NCBI RefSeq assembly: GCF_024281035.1
Contig: NZ_JAMXLH010000014.1
Coordinates: forward strand, 62,001-126,000
DNA: 64,000 bases
Direction: 5' to 3'
From: Paraburkholderia sp.
GTDB lineage: Bacteria; Pseudomonadota; Gammaproteobacteria; Burkholderiales; Burkholderiaceae
The translations under genes were made by a program, and so were the position numbers. The notes below the pieces were generated by a model. That model was not told where the DNA came from and did not search any database. It worked only from the letters and a program-made list of their open reading frames with translations. Shown piece after piece: positions 54,168-63,759 of this stretch. Numbering within the stretch: the first letter of the stretch is position 1; each line of letters opens with the position of its first letter.

Positions 54168-55451
54168 ATGGACGCACAAGTACTGATTCAGTGGTTAAGA
54201 AAAGAGGTGTCGCCGGCGCTCGGATGCACGGAGCCGGTCGCGATTGCATTTGCAGCAGCGGTCGCCGCGCAGCACCTGGGTGAACCTGTCATCGGGATTA
54301 CGGGCACGGTGTCCGAGAATCTGTACAAGAACGCGATGGGGGTCACGATCCCGGGCACGGGTTCGAGCGGTGTGGCACTGGCGGCAGCCATCGGCTCGAT
54401 CGGAGGCGATCCGGACGCGGGGCTGGAAGTTTTTCGCAAGGTCACGCTTGAGCATGTCGCTCAGGCCAATCTGATGGTGAGTGACGGCCGGATCACCATC
54501 GAACAGAAAGCAACCCACGAATTTCTCCACGTCGATCTCACGCTGAAAGGCGAGAACAATCAGTGCAGGGTGATTGTGAATGGCGGGCACACCAACGTCA
54601 CGTACCTGGCGGTCGATCATCATGTCAGGATCGATCGTCCCGCCCGCTCCACGGGACGCGCCGACGATGCCCTTCCGGCGTTCACCCTTCGCGATGCTTT
54701 TGATTTCGTCAATTCGGTCGACTTCGACGACATCGCTTTCATTCTTGAGGCGGCGAAAATGAACAGTGCACTCTCTGCCGAAGGGCGGCGGGCGCGCTAT
54801 GGCCTCAATGTAGGCGGAACACTGCGGGATGCCATCTCGCAGGGGCTCATGCAGGACGATCTGCTCAACAGGATCGTGATCAATGCGACCAGTGCGTCGG
54901 ATGCACGGATGGGCGGCGCCACTTTACCTGCGATGACGAATTTTGGCTCCGGCAATCAGGGCATTGCCGCCACGATGCCTGTCGTCACCGTTGCGGAGCA
55001 TCTGCAAGCCGGCGACGAAGCGTTGGCGCGCGCCCTTGCGCTCTCGCATCTGGTTGCGATCTCCATTCATGCCCGCTATACGCGCCTTTCGGCACTGTGC
55101 GCCGTGACGACTGCGGCCATGGGCGCAGCAGCGGGAATGAGCTGGCTGTTCTCAAAGGATTTCGGCGTGCTGGAATGCGCGGTGTCCAATATGGTTGGCG
55201 ACATCAGCGGGATCATTTGCGATGGTGCGTCCAATACCTGCGCGATGAAGGTTTCGACGTCCGTCAACAGCGCCTTCCGTTCCGTCTTGCTGGCCGGGCA
55301 GAATATTCGCGCGAGTTCGGCGGACGGGATTGTCTGCGAGAACGTTGAGGACACAATCGATAACCTGTGCAGACTGGTGACGCAGCCGATGAAGCATACC
55401 GATCAGGCCATCATCCGGATCATGTCCGATAAGTCGTTGCGCGTGGCCTGA
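54168..55451 (+). CDS. L-cysteine desulfidase / UPF0597 family Fe-S enzyme (CyuA-like)
   Basis: A 427-residue protein close in length to E. coli CyuA (YhaM, 436). The N-terminal GCTEPVAIAFAAA gives the first cluster cysteine. NFGSGNQGIAATMPV and ECAVSNMVGDISGIICDGASNTCAMK supply the others. This family uses a 4Fe-4S cluster to break L-cysteine into pyruvate, ammonia and sulfide; related enzymes act on L-serine. The start at 54168 is chosen because homology begins at once (MDAQVLIQWLRKEV); the ribosome-binding site is weak. Confidence 0.87.
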   Translation: MDAQVLIQWLRKEVSPALGCTEPVAIAFAAAVAAQHLGEPVIGITGTVSENLYKNAMGVTIPGTGSSGVALAAAIGSIGGDPDAGLEVFRKVTLEHVAQANLMVSDGRITIEQKATHEFLHVDLTLKGENNQCRVIVNGGHTNVTYLAVDHHVRIDRPARSTGRADDALPAFTLRDAFDFVNSVDFDDIAFILEAAKMNSALSAEGRRARYGLNVGGTLRDAISQGLMQDDLLNRIVINATSASDARMGGATLPAMTNFGSGNQGIAATMPVVTVAEHLQAGDEALARALALSHLVAISIHARYTRLSALCAVTTAAMGAAAGMSWLFSKDFGVLECAVSNMVGDISGIICDGASNTCAMKVSTSVNSAFRSVLLAGQNIRASSADGIVCENVEDTIDNLCRLVTQPMKHTDQAIIRIMSDKSLRVA

Positions 55452-55467
55452 ACCGGATTCATGGATG

Positions 55468-55502
55468 CCATTTCGCACGCGCGGATTACGCGTGCGAAAT
55501 GG
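55468..55502 (+). terminator. Strong hairpin after the cysteine desulfidase gene
   Basis: CCATTTCGCACGCG, a 7-base loop and the perfect complement give a 14-bp stem, 16 bases after the stop, without a clear T run. A second hairpin (GGCGGCAC-ACC-GTGCCGCC, 55564 to 55582) lies just beyond the convergent SDR gene and may serve that side. Confidence 0.55.
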
Positions 55503-55589
55503 AAGGGCGCGTAATGAACGTGCCACCGCGTTGCGGCTGCGAATTCAGATACCCATTGAGCGTGGCGGCACACCGTGCCGCCGCCATGC

Positions 55590-56435
55590 TCACAGGGGAT
55601 TGAATCCTTGCTTGCCTGCGAACATCACTGAACTGGCGAGGTCCTTTTGGGCCTGCAGTTCGGCGAGGCTGCGCGCATAGCTCGCTTCCAGCAACGCGTA
55701 GGCGTCTGCGCCGAGAACGGTACGCAACGGCGGCTCCTGCATTTGACTGACCGTATAAATAACGCCGGCCATTTTCACCGGATCGCCCGAAGCATATTCA
55801 TCGCCGACTTCCTTGATCTGCTGGCGCAGTTTGCCGACGACGCCGTCTTTATAGGCGTCGATTTCCTGGGCCCAGCGAATATTGGCCACGAAGTCCGTTT
55901 TGATGGAACCCGGCTCGATGATGACGGTTTTGATGCCGAATTCGGCGATTTCCTGGCTTACCGCTTCGGCAAAACCTTCGAGACCGAACTTTGCGGCGTG
56001 GTACATCGAGCCGCTCGGAAAACCAGCGCGTCCGCCGACGCTGGTCACATGAATGAACGTGCCTTGTTTTCTCGCGCGCATTGCGCCGAGGAAAGCGCGC
56101 GTGACATGGATGGGTCCCAACAGATTCAGCGCGATCTGGTGCTGGATGTCCGCTTCGCTCAATTCCTCCATCGCGCCGATGACGGCGCCGCCCGCGTTGT
56201 TGACGACCACATCGACATCGGAATGGCGCGCCGCGACGGCCTGCACCTGCTCGGTACGGGTCACGTCCAGCGACTCCACTTCGAGCCGATCCGGCCAGGC
56301 TTGCTTGAGCGACTGCAACGCTTCGACGCGGCGCACGGCTGCGACCACATGATGCCCTTCGGCCAGCACTTTCTCGGTAAGCGCGAGCCCGAGACCGCCG
56401 GATGCGCCGGTAATAAACCATTTCTGGGTGGACAT
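55590..56435 (-). CDS. Short-chain dehydrogenase/reductase under TetR control
   Basis: A 281-residue classical SDR with WFITGASGGLGLAL (cofactor loop), NNAGGAV, a serine in VTSVGGRAG and catalytic YHAAK. AVRR after strand 2 suggests NADP. The start at 56435 has AGGAGA nine bases upstream; the frame to 56510 contains the operator. It lies just downstream of the TetR gene on the same strand, and both have a matching operator. The substrate is unknown. Confidence 0.92.
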   Translation of the reverse strand: MSTQKWFITGASGGLGLALTEKVLAEGHHVVAAVRRVEALQSLKQAWPDRLEVESLDVTRTEQVQAVAARHSDVDVVVNNAGGAVIGAMEELSEADIQHQIALNLLGPIHVTRAFLGAMRARKQGTFIHVTSVGGRAGFPSGSMYHAAKFGLEGFAEAVSQEIAEFGIKTVIIEPGSIKTDFVANIRWAQEIDAYKDGVVGKLRQQIKEVGDEYASGDPVKMAGVIYTVSQMQEPPLRTVLGADAYALLEASYARSLAELQAQKDLASSVMFAGKQGFNPL

Positions 56436-56454
56436 AATGACTTCTCCTTCAAGG

Positions 56455-56472
56455 TGAGCGCGTACGCACTCA
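56455..56472. promoter_or_regulatory. TetR-family operator upstream of the SDR gene
   Basis: TGAGCGCGTACGCACTCA followed by ATTA is palindromic at its ends (TGAG...CTCA). It matches 13 of 18 positions plus the ATTA of the site at 57077 to 57094. It lies 20 bases before the SDR start. Confidence 0.65.
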
Positions 56473-56488
56473 ATTAACAGACAAAATT

Positions 56489-57058
56489 TTATGGCGTGAT
56501 TGCCCGCCATGCAGCGTGAAATCCCAACTGTCGGTAACGTTCGGCATCGGCGGGTTGCCTGTCGACGTATTCGATCGTGCTATCGGCAATGCGCTCGATA
56601 ATCGAATAAAGAAACGCGATCGGTGCGTTCACCAGGACGCCGCTTTGCACGGCATCCTCGATCATCCCCGACACGGCCTGGAACGGCTCCATGCCTTGTG
56701 CCCGGGTTCCATCCAGCAACTGCGCCGAAGCCGAGAGTCTCGCGACGGCGAGTCGCGCGGCCGAATTGCTCAGACCCCAGCTCACATAACGCTGGAAGAC
56801 ATGCTCCAACCGATGCCGGTAGTTCGCCTGATGAGGATAGTCGGGCATGACGGCGTCGGCCAGTTCGTGCTTGAGGTGCAGATACAGTTCCTGGAACAGC
56901 AGCTCTTTGTTCTCGAAGTAGGTGAACAGCGTTCCTTCGGCGACGCCCGCGCGCCGGGCAATGCTTGCCGTGGTGGCCAGTACGCCCTGTTCGGCGACAG
57001 CATGCGTCGCGGCGAGCAATAAGGCATTGCGCTTTTCCGGGCTGAGGGGGCGGGCCAT
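56489..57058 (-). CDS. TetR-family transcriptional repressor
   Basis: A 189-residue regulator. The N-terminal helix-turn-helix (residues 10 to 50) reads LLAATHAVAEQGVLATTASIARRAGVAEGTLFTYFENKELL-like sequence in TetR form. The C-terminal ligand domain is unassigned. A palindromic site sits 19 bases before its start, indicating autoregulation, and another lies before the SDR gene that follows. Confidence 0.92.
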   Translation of the reverse strand: MARPLSPEKRNALLLAATHAVAEQGVLATTASIARRAGVAEGTLFTYFENKELLFQELYLHLKHELADAVMPDYPHQANYRHRLEHVFQRYVSWGLSNSAARLAVARLSASAQLLDGTRAQGMEPFQAVSGMIEDAVQSGVLVNAPIAFLYSIIERIADSTIEYVDRQPADAERYRQLGFHAAWRAITP

Positions 57059-57076
57059 CGCGTCCTGAATCGATAT

Positions 57077-57094
57077 AGAGTGAGTAAGCGCTCA
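57077..57094. promoter_or_regulatory. TetR-family operator upstream of the tetR gene
   Basis: AGAGTGAGTAAGCGCTCA followed by ATTA. The core TGAGTAAGCGCTCA is a typical TetR palindrome, and the whole site pairs with the one before the SDR gene. Confidence 0.65.
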
Positions 57095-57224
57095 ATTATA
57101 GGCGCCAACCGGGTGATGTCAACCATCCGGCCTTTCACGGGGGCTGCGATATTTCTCCGTGAACCGGAGGGAAGTTACAGGTGGCGCAGCCCGGGCTGCG
57201 GGCTGCGCTGTGCGGCTGCGGTGT

Positions 57225-57374
57225 TCAGTAACCGCCGCTGGAGGAACTGCCTGACGTGCTTGACGCGCTGTCGCTGCCGCTTTTCATATCGCTGCTCGCG
57301 GCCGATGCGGAGCCGGTTACCGCGGCGATGGCCAGACAGACGAGACATGCAAGAACAACCCGAAACGGCTTCAT
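57225..57374 (-). CDS. Small exported Ser/Gly-rich protein
   Basis: A 49-residue precursor: signal peptide MKPFRVVLACLVCLAIAAV...ASA, then a short mature tail of Ser, Gly and Asp ending SSSSGGY. A good AGGAGA ribosome-binding site lies before ATG 57374. Similar short exported peptides are common in Burkholderia and have no known role. Confidence 0.65.
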   Translation of the reverse strand: MKPFRVVLACLVCLAIAAVTGSASAASSDMKSGSDSASSTSGSSSSGGY

Positions 57375-57643
57375 GGTGATCTCCTGTTGGGGAAACTCGC
57401 CGGCAGTCCCGGGAATGAATGCCTGGCGAGATTGACCGCACAACCACCGACGATGCCGAACCGCCGGCGCATTGCGGACGCATCGCGCGCCACATCGCGA
57501 ACGCAGGCGTCGACATAGTCCTAAACGCCGCGCACCGATGACTTATTCCTCGTGCGCAACGACCGTGCCGGTTTTGCTGAAAGTAAAGATAGCGCTGGAA
57601 ATGCCGATATGCAGTGGAAAAACTCGCGTCAGGAGCACGGCGA

Positions 57644-57850
57644 ATGGATCGGATCATCCAGATCACGCCAGATGTTGTTTTTGCGGCCGATGTGCTGAGG
57701 CCGGAATGGGCTGGAGAATTTCAATCGGGGCGCGCCGTGGCACAAACCGGGCATCGCGTCCCGGAGGCAGCGCACGAGGTGACAGTCGCGGGCTTTGACA
57801 GCGATAACGAGGTGCGTATAACGGATTCCGGCCAGATGACTTTATTGTAG
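57644..57850 (+). CDS. Hypothetical small protein
   Basis: A 68-codon frame beginning MDRIIQITPDVVFAADVLR, with AGGAG about eight bases before the ATG. No domain, signal peptide or membrane segment is seen. It could be a real small gene or a chance frame; the site is the only support. Confidence 0.3.
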   Translation: MDRIIQITPDVVFAADVLRPEWAGEFQSGRAVAQTGHRVPEAAHEVTVAGFDSDNEVRITDSGQMTLL

Positions 57851-58258
57851 AAACAAGGAAAACAGGCGCTGGATCGTTAGTTATCCAAGCGGATAACCGT
57901 GAATGGATTCGCAGGCCGATTCGATGCGGTCGACTGGCGCGACGCGCTCGACAGTCGATGATTCCGTCAAACGATATCCGGACGTCGACACAAAAATCCG
58001 ACAGGCATATTGGCCTCAATCCCTGCCCGAATCTCCGCCTGAATCGCACGTTAAAAGAGTCGCCTATACGCTCATGGGAGCGTGTGGTACGCTTCGCGAC
58101 TATTGCGCGCGGTCGACCAGCCGGGATGGACCGGACACCCGCCCGCCGCGATGCCTCAATTGGCAAAATAATCGTGCCGCCAACGGCGGCAACGATGAGC
58201 ATGTTCCGGTGATTTATCCACGTGACTGCAAATACGTAGTCGTCAACACCAAGAAATA
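57851..58258. other. Region upstream of gspD
   Basis: About 400 bases without a gene I can support. Frames at 57903 and 57958 lack starts and family features. A repeat TTATCCAAGCGGATAA (57879 to 57894) is an inverted repeat with 6-bp arms (TTATCC/GGATAA) and may be a regulator site of the secretion operon. Confidence 0.45.
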
Positions 58259-60484
58259 ATGCGCTATTCCCAACCCGCGCTTCGGCGCCTTTTTAAGTCG
58301 CTCATATTCTCAGGTGTACTGACAGTCTGTACGGCAAACGCACAGGTCAATCTCAATTTCGCAAACGCGGATATCGATCTGGTCGCCAAGGCAATCGGCG
58401 CGGCAACGGGCAATACGATCCTGGTCGACCCGCGTGTGAAAGGGCAGATCAACCTGACGTCCGAAAACTCCGTGCCGATCGACCAGGCGCTCAAGACGCT
58501 GCAAGCGGCGCTGCGCATGCAAGGCTTCGCGCTGGTTCAAGACCACGGCGTATTGAAGGTCGTTCCGGAGGCGGATGCCAAGTTGCAGGGCGTGCCAACC
58601 TACGTCGGCGATACACCGACTGCGAAGGGTGATCAGGTCATCACGCAGGTATTCACGCTACGCAACGAATCGGCCAACGGCCTCTTGCCGGTCCTTCGCC
58701 CGCTGATCTCCCCGAACAACACCATCACGGCCTACCCGGCCAACAACACGCTCGTTGTCACGGACTATGCCGACAACGTGCGGCGCATCGCGTCGATCAT
58801 CGCGGGCGTGGACACGGCCGCCGGGCAGCAACTGGAGATCGTGCCGTTGCACAACGCCAACGCACTGGACATCGCTGCGCAGCTTTCGAAGATGCTCGAC
58901 CCGGGCGCGATCGGCGGCTCGGATCCGACGCTGAAAGTGTCGCTCAGCGCCGACGCGCGCACCAATTCGCTGATCTTGCGCGCCTCGACCCCGCAACGGC
59001 TTGCGACGGCGAGAAAACTGGCGAAACAGCTCGATGCGCCGACGGCTCAGCCGGGCAACATGCACGTCGTGCGGCTGCACAATGCCGACGCCGTGAAGCT
59101 CGCCAAAACCCTTCGCGGCATGTTGGGCAAGGGCGGCGGAGATTCGGGTTCGTCGGGCGGCTCTGCAAATTTCTTCAATGAGAACGCGGGCAACGATTCG
59201 TCGACCGGCACGTCCGGCCTGCCGCCGTTGCCCGGTTCCTTTGGCGGCGGCAACGGGAAGTCGAGCAATCCGATGTCGGGCGGCGGCTCGTCAGGCGGCG
59301 GCGCCGCTTCGTTTTCCGGAGGCAGCGAGGACAACGGCGGTGGCATGATCCAGGCCGACTCGGCGACCAACTCGCTCATCGTCACCGCACCGGAACCCGT
59401 CTATCGCAACCTGCGAAGCGTCATCGACCAGCTCGACGTGCGCCGTCCGCAGGTCTACATCGAGGCGCTGGTCGTCGAGCTATCCGCGAACTCGGGCGCC
59501 AACCTCGGCATCCAGTGGCAGGGCGCGCTGATGGGGGACAACGGGAATAACGGCGTCTACGGCGGCTCGAATTTCGGCTCGGGCAGTTCGAGCATTGTCG
59601 ACCTGACCGCGCGCGGCGCGCTCATTGCCGCCAACCCGGAGGCGGCCCTCGCTGCAGGCGGGCAGGGTCTGTTGCCAAATGGATTGAACATCGGCCTGCT
59701 GCACCGCTTCGGCAATGTGTTCGGCCTTGGCGGCCTGCTTCAGGCGCTCTCGACGTCGTCCGACGCGAACGTGCTTTCCACGCCTAACCTCATTACGCTC
59801 GACAACCAGGAAGCGAAGATCGTGGTGGGCCAGAATGTGCCGGTCGTGACGGGCTCGTATGCAACGCCGACGGCCAACACGGCAACCTCGGTAACGGCGT
59901 TCAACACGTTCGAGCGCATCGACGTGGGCGTGACGCTGCACGTGCGGCCGCAAATCACCGAAGACGGAATCCTGAAGCTGCAGATCTACCAGGAAGCCTC
60001 GACCGTCGACAAAACGACCGTCAACCATCCCGGCGGCGTGACGATCAACAAGCGCTCGATCCAGTCGACGGTGCTCGCCGACGACGGCGAGATCATCGTG
60101 CTCGGCGGGCTGATGCAGGACCAGTATGCGGGCGGCACCAGCAAGGTGCCGTTGCTTGGCGACATTCCGTTGCTCGGTCAGTTGTTCCGGACGGAGAACA
60201 AGACGCGTTCGAAGAGCAATCTGATGGTGTTCCTGCGGCCTGTGATCGTGCGCGACGAGGCGACGAGCCGGGCGCTTTCGATGGGCCGCTACGACTACAT
60301 GCGCGGACTGCAGAACGGTTATCAGACCGACAACCGTCTCATCCGGGACAAAGACGTGCCGATTTTGCCGCCGGCGCCGCCGGGTCCGAGCCTGGGCGCT
60401 GAGCCCGCGCAGAATCTCTTTGACCTGAGCCAGACGACGCGCCAGCCCGGCGAGCCCGATGACGGCCAGGGAGCGCAGCAGTGA
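58259..60484 (+). CDS. gspD: Type II secretion outer-membrane secretin GspD
   Basis: A 741-residue secretin that forms the outer-membrane channel of the general secretion pathway. It has a signal peptide (to about residue 28), N0 and N1 to N3 periplasmic domains (FANADIDLVAKAIGAATGNTILVDP opens N0), a Gly/Ser-rich insert in N3 (residues about 290 to 365), then the secretin core with VPLLGDIPLLGQLFR and SNLMVFLRPVI. The C-terminal tail is Pro-rich. ATG 58259 fits the signal peptide. It overlaps gspE by four bases. Confidence 0.95.
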   Translation: MRYSQPALRRLFKSLIFSGVLTVCTANAQVNLNFANADIDLVAKAIGAATGNTILVDPRVKGQINLTSENSVPIDQALKTLQAALRMQGFALVQDHGVLKVVPEADAKLQGVPTYVGDTPTAKGDQVITQVFTLRNESANGLLPVLRPLISPNNTITAYPANNTLVVTDYADNVRRIASIIAGVDTAAGQQLEIVPLHNANALDIAAQLSKMLDPGAIGGSDPTLKVSLSADARTNSLILRASTPQRLATARKLAKQLDAPTAQPGNMHVVRLHNADAVKLAKTLRGMLGKGGGDSGSSGGSANFFNENAGNDSSTGTSGLPPLPGSFGGGNGKSSNPMSGGGSSGGGAASFSGGSEDNGGGMIQADSATNSLIVTAPEPVYRNLRSVIDQLDVRRPQVYIEALVVELSANSGANLGIQWQGALMGDNGNNGVYGGSNFGSGSSSIVDLTARGALIAANPEAALAAGGQGLLPNGLNIGLLHRFGNVFGLGGLLQALSTSSDANVLSTPNLITLDNQEAKIVVGQNVPVVTGSYATPTANTATSVTAFNTFERIDVGVTLHVRPQITEDGILKLQIYQEASTVDKTTVNHPGGVTINKRSIQSTVLADDGEIIVLGGLMQDQYAGGTSKVPLLGDIPLLGQLFRTENKTRSKSNLMVFLRPVIVRDEATSRALSMGRYDYMRGLQNGYQTDNRLIRDKDVPILPPAPPGPSLGAEPAQNLFDLSQTTRQPGEPDDGQGAQQ

Positions 60485-61974
60485 ACGCCCCTCAAGCGGC
60501 GGAATCGACCACGCACACGCGCGAGGCGCCGTCGCCGCTCGCCGCGCGCCTCGTGCCCTACGGCTTCGCGAAGAGCGGGCAGATCCTCATCGCCCAGCAA
60601 CACGCGGACGGCCTCGAAGTGTGGATCGGCGAGCGCACGGCCAGTGCCGCAATCGCCGAGGTCGCGCGCAATTTCGGCGCGCTTCGCTTCGTGCGTCTGC
60701 CCGCCGACGACCTCACTCATGCGATCAATCAGGCCTACGCGCGCCAGGACGGCAGCGCGGCGCAGGTGGTCGGCGAGGTGGAAGGCGAAGTCGATCTGTC
60801 GCGTCTGATGCAGGACATTCCCGAGGTGGAGGATCTGCTGGAGTCGGAAGACGATGCGCCGATCATCCGCATGATCAACGCGCTGCTCACGCAGGCCGCG
60901 CGCGAGCAGGCGTCCGATATCCACATCGAACCATTCGAGCATGCGTGTGTGGTGCGCTTTCGCGTCGACGGCACGCTGCGCGACGTCGTACGCCCGAAGA
61001 AGGCACTGCATGGCGCGCTGATCTCGCGCATCAAGATCATGGCGCAACTCGATATTGCGGAAAAACGTCTGCCGCAGGACGGCCGCATTACGCTGCGTGT
61101 GGGCGGTCGGCCCGTGGACGTGCGTGTCTCGACGCTGCCAACCGGTCACGGCGAGCGTGCCGTGTTGCGTCTGCTCGAAAAAGACGCGCAACGGCTGAAT
61201 CTCGAAACGCTCGGCATGGCAGGGGACACACTGAAGCAGTTCGACGAATTGATCGCGAAGCCGCACGGCATCGTGCTCGTTACGGGGCCGACCGGCTCGG
61301 GCAAAACGACCACGCTTTATGCGTCGATGTCGCGGCTCGAGACGGCGACCACGAACATCATGACCGTCGAGGATCCGATCGAGTACGACCTCGCGGGCAT
61401 CGGCCAGACCCAGGTGAACGAGCGCATCGGCATGACGTTCGCGCGCGCGCTGCGCTCGATCCTCCGCCAGGATCCGGACATCATCATGATCGGCGAAATA
61501 CGCGATCTGGAAACCGCGCAGATCGCCGTGCAGGCGTCGTTGACCGGCCACCTCGTGCTCGCGACGCTGCACACGAACGACGCCGCTTCCGCCGTTACGC
61601 GTCTCACCGACATGGGGGTCGAGCCGTATCTGCTCGCTTCGTCGCTGCTCGGCGTGCTGGCGCAGCGGCTCGTGCGGCAGCTCTGCCCCGCGTGCCGGCA
61701 AATGCGCGCCGAAGCGGATGATGGCGAGCGCTGGCATCCGGTGGGGTGCGAGCGTTGTCGTCAGTCGGGCTACGCGGGGCGGCGCGGCGTGTACGAACTG
61801 CTGCCCATCGATGAGCCGATCCGCGCGCTCATCCATCGCCAGGCCGCCGACTCGGAGATTCTCACAGCCGCTCGCGCACAAGGCATGCGCACGTTGCGCG
61901 AGGACGCTGGGCGCTTTCTCGACGCGGGCACGACTTCGCTCGAAGAAGTGCTGCGCGTCACGGGCGGTGCGTAG
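60481..61974 (+). CDS. gspE: Type II secretion ATPase GspE
   Basis: A 497-residue cytoplasmic ATPase that powers pseudopilus assembly. It has Walker A GPTGSGKTTTLY (about residue 268), an Asp box, Walker B IGEIRDLETAQ and a His box TGHLVLATLHTND. The four-cysteine zinc element is CPACRQM with CERCRQSGY. The start is GTG 60481, overlapping the gspD stop. Operon order D-E-F. Confidence 0.95.
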   Translation: MNAPQAAESTTHTREAPSPLAARLVPYGFAKSGQILIAQQHADGLEVWIGERTASAAIAEVARNFGALRFVRLPADDLTHAINQAYARQDGSAAQVVGEVEGEVDLSRLMQDIPEVEDLLESEDDAPIIRMINALLTQAAREQASDIHIEPFEHACVVRFRVDGTLRDVVRPKKALHGALISRIKIMAQLDIAEKRLPQDGRITLRVGGRPVDVRVSTLPTGHGERAVLRLLEKDAQRLNLETLGMAGDTLKQFDELIAKPHGIVLVTGPTGSGKTTTLYASMSRLETATTNIMTVEDPIEYDLAGIGQTQVNERIGMTFARALRSILRQDPDIIMIGEIRDLETAQIAVQASLTGHLVLATLHTNDAASAVTRLTDMGVEPYLLASSLLGVLAQRLVRQLCPACRQMRAEADDGERWHPVGCERCRQSGYAGRRGVYELLPIDEPIRALIHRQAADSEILTAARAQGMRTLREDAGRFLDAGTTSLEEVLRVTGGA

Positions 61975-61992
61975 CCAAGGGCGCCAACCACG

Positions 61993-63210
61993 ATGCCAGC
62001 ATTCCGTTTTGAAGCAATCGACGCGGCGGGCAAGCCGCAAAAGGGCGTTCTCGAAGCCGACAGCGCACGCGGCGCACGCAGCCAATTGCGCGGCCAGGGT
62101 CTCACGCCGCTCGTCGTCGAACCGGCCGCAAGCCGCACGCGCGGCGCGCGTGAGGCGCGGCTCGCGCTCGGGCGGCGTCTGTCCCAGCGGGAACAGGCGA
62201 TCCTCACGCGCCAGCTTGCGAGCCTGCTCGTTGCGGGTTTGCCGCTGGGCGAGGCGCTCGCGGTGCTGACCGAACAGGCGGAGCGCGACTACATTCGCGA
62301 GCTGATGGCGGCGATCCGCGCCGAGGTGCTCGGCGGTCATTCGTTTGCGAACGCGCTCGCGCAACATCCGCGCGATTTTCCGGACATCTATCGCGCGCTC
62401 GTCGCCGCAGGCGAGCACACCGGCAAGCTCGGCATCGTGCTCTCGCGACTTGCCGACTACATCGAGCAGCGCAACGCGCTCAAGCAGAAGATCGTGCTGG
62501 CGTTCACGTACCCGGCGATTGTCACGATCATCGCGTTCGCCATCGTCACATTCCTGCTGAGCTACGTGGTGCCGCAGGTCGTCAACGTGTTCGCGAGCAC
62601 GAAGCAGGCGTTGCCGCTGCTCACCGTCGCGATGATGGCGCTCTCGGGGTTCGTGCGGCACTGGTGGTGGGTCGTGCTCATCGCTGTGGCGCTTGCCGCG
62701 TGGATCGTACAGGCGATCCTGCGGCAGCCGGCCGCGCGCCTCGCGTTCGACGGCTGGCTCCTTGGCGCGCCGCTCGCGGGCAAGCTCGTGCGTGGCTACA
62801 ACACGGTGCGCTTCGCGAGCACGCTCGGCATTCTGAGCGCGGCGGGCGTGCCGATCCTGCGTGCATTGCAGGCGGCGGGGGAGACGCTGTCGAACAAGGC
62901 GATGCGCGCCAACGTCGACGAGGCGATCATGCGCGTGCGCGAAGGCACGTCGCTCTCGCGCGCATTGGGTAATACGAAGACGTTTCCGCCGGTGCTCGTC
63001 CACCTGATCCGTTCGGGCGAGGCAACCGGCGACGTGACGACGATGCTGGACCGCGCGGCCGAAGGCGAAGCGCGGGAGCTCGAGCGCCGCACGATGTTTC
63101 TCACGAGCCTGCTTGAACCCCTGTTGATTCTGGCGATGGGCGGCGTGGTGCTCGTGATCGTGCTGGCTGTGATGCTGCCGATCATCGAGTTGAACAACCT
63201 CGTGCGGTAG
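61993..63210 (+). CDS. gspF: Type II secretion inner-membrane protein GspF
   Basis: A 405-residue polytopic platform protein with two homologous T2SSF domains (about residues 70 to 195 and 275 to 395) and three membrane helices near 170 to 195, 220 to 240 and 375 to 397. It begins MPAFRFEAIDAAGKPQKG, the family start. It connects GspE to the inner-membrane platform. It is convergent with gspC. Confidence 0.94.
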   Translation: MPAFRFEAIDAAGKPQKGVLEADSARGARSQLRGQGLTPLVVEPAASRTRGAREARLALGRRLSQREQAILTRQLASLLVAGLPLGEALAVLTEQAERDYIRELMAAIRAEVLGGHSFANALAQHPRDFPDIYRALVAAGEHTGKLGIVLSRLADYIEQRNALKQKIVLAFTYPAIVTIIAFAIVTFLLSYVVPQVVNVFASTKQALPLLTVAMMALSGFVRHWWWVVLIAVALAAWIVQAILRQPAARLAFDGWLLGAPLAGKLVRGYNTVRFASTLGILSAAGVPILRALQAAGETLSNKAMRANVDEAIMRVREGTSLSRALGNTKTFPPVLVHLIRSGEATGDVTTMLDRAAEGEARELERRTMFLTSLLEPLLILAMGGVVLVIVLAVMLPIIELNNLVR

Positions 63211-63242
63211 TGGTTGCGTTATCGGTAGCGGCGCGCGAGGAG

Positions 63243-63677
63243 TTAGCGCACGTAGATGGTGGGGCCAGCGCTGTTGGCGGGCAGAAAAATTTCGGAGTTC
63301 GTGCCGTCGCGGTCGATGACGATCGAGCGCGGGCGCACTTCGGCGAGCGTGGCGTCTTGACCGAGCGCGCCGCCCAGTGAGACGGCTTTCGCCGGTTCGC
63401 CGTCGGTGCTGACGATGGCGGCGGCGCCTTGCTCAAGTGCGAGGATGCCGAAGAGGTGGATGTTCTGCGCGACGCGCTTCTGTGGCGTGCCGCCGAACAG
63501 CCTGGCGGCTTCGTTGAGCGAAACCGGGGTCTCGGCGGCGGCAGCTTCGACCGGTCGGGCACGCGTGGTGGCGAGTGTGATGGCCCAGTGAGTCGAGGTG
63601 GCGCACAGGGCAGCGAAGGCGGCGAGTGTGAGCAGGTGGCGTGATGTCGGGGCCATAGGTCGATCGATAGTTAGCAT
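63243..63677 (-). CDS. gspC: Type II secretion protein GspC, inverted within the gsp cluster
   Basis: A 144-residue short GspC: one membrane helix (about residues 14 to 33), a linker, and the homology region (ETPVSLNEAARLFGG, HLFGILALEQGAAAIVSTDG, VIDRDGTNSEIFL). GspC links the inner-membrane platform to GspD. The C-terminal PDZ domain of enterobacterial GspC is absent, as usual in Burkholderia. It lies on the minus strand between gspF and gspG. The start is uncertain: ATG 63656 is in frame and neither start has a good ribosome-binding site. Confidence 0.85.
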   Translation of the reverse strand: MLTIDRPMAPTSRHLLTLAAFAALCATSTHWAITLATTRARPVEAAAAETPVSLNEAARLFGGTPQKRVAQNIHLFGILALEQGAAAIVSTDGEPAKAVSLGGALGQDATLAEVRPRSIVIDRDGTNSEIFLPANSAGPTIYVR

Positions 63678-63759
63678 GACCTGGAGTATAGCGCCGTAAA
63701 TTGAGTCGCAATAACCGCAATGAAACAGTAAACATCAGTAGCTTTAGGAGTCCGATTCG

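Noticed and set aside
60322..63003. Long minus-strand frame opposite gspE and gspF
   Set aside because: Shadow of two certain genes; composition is typical of antisense frames.
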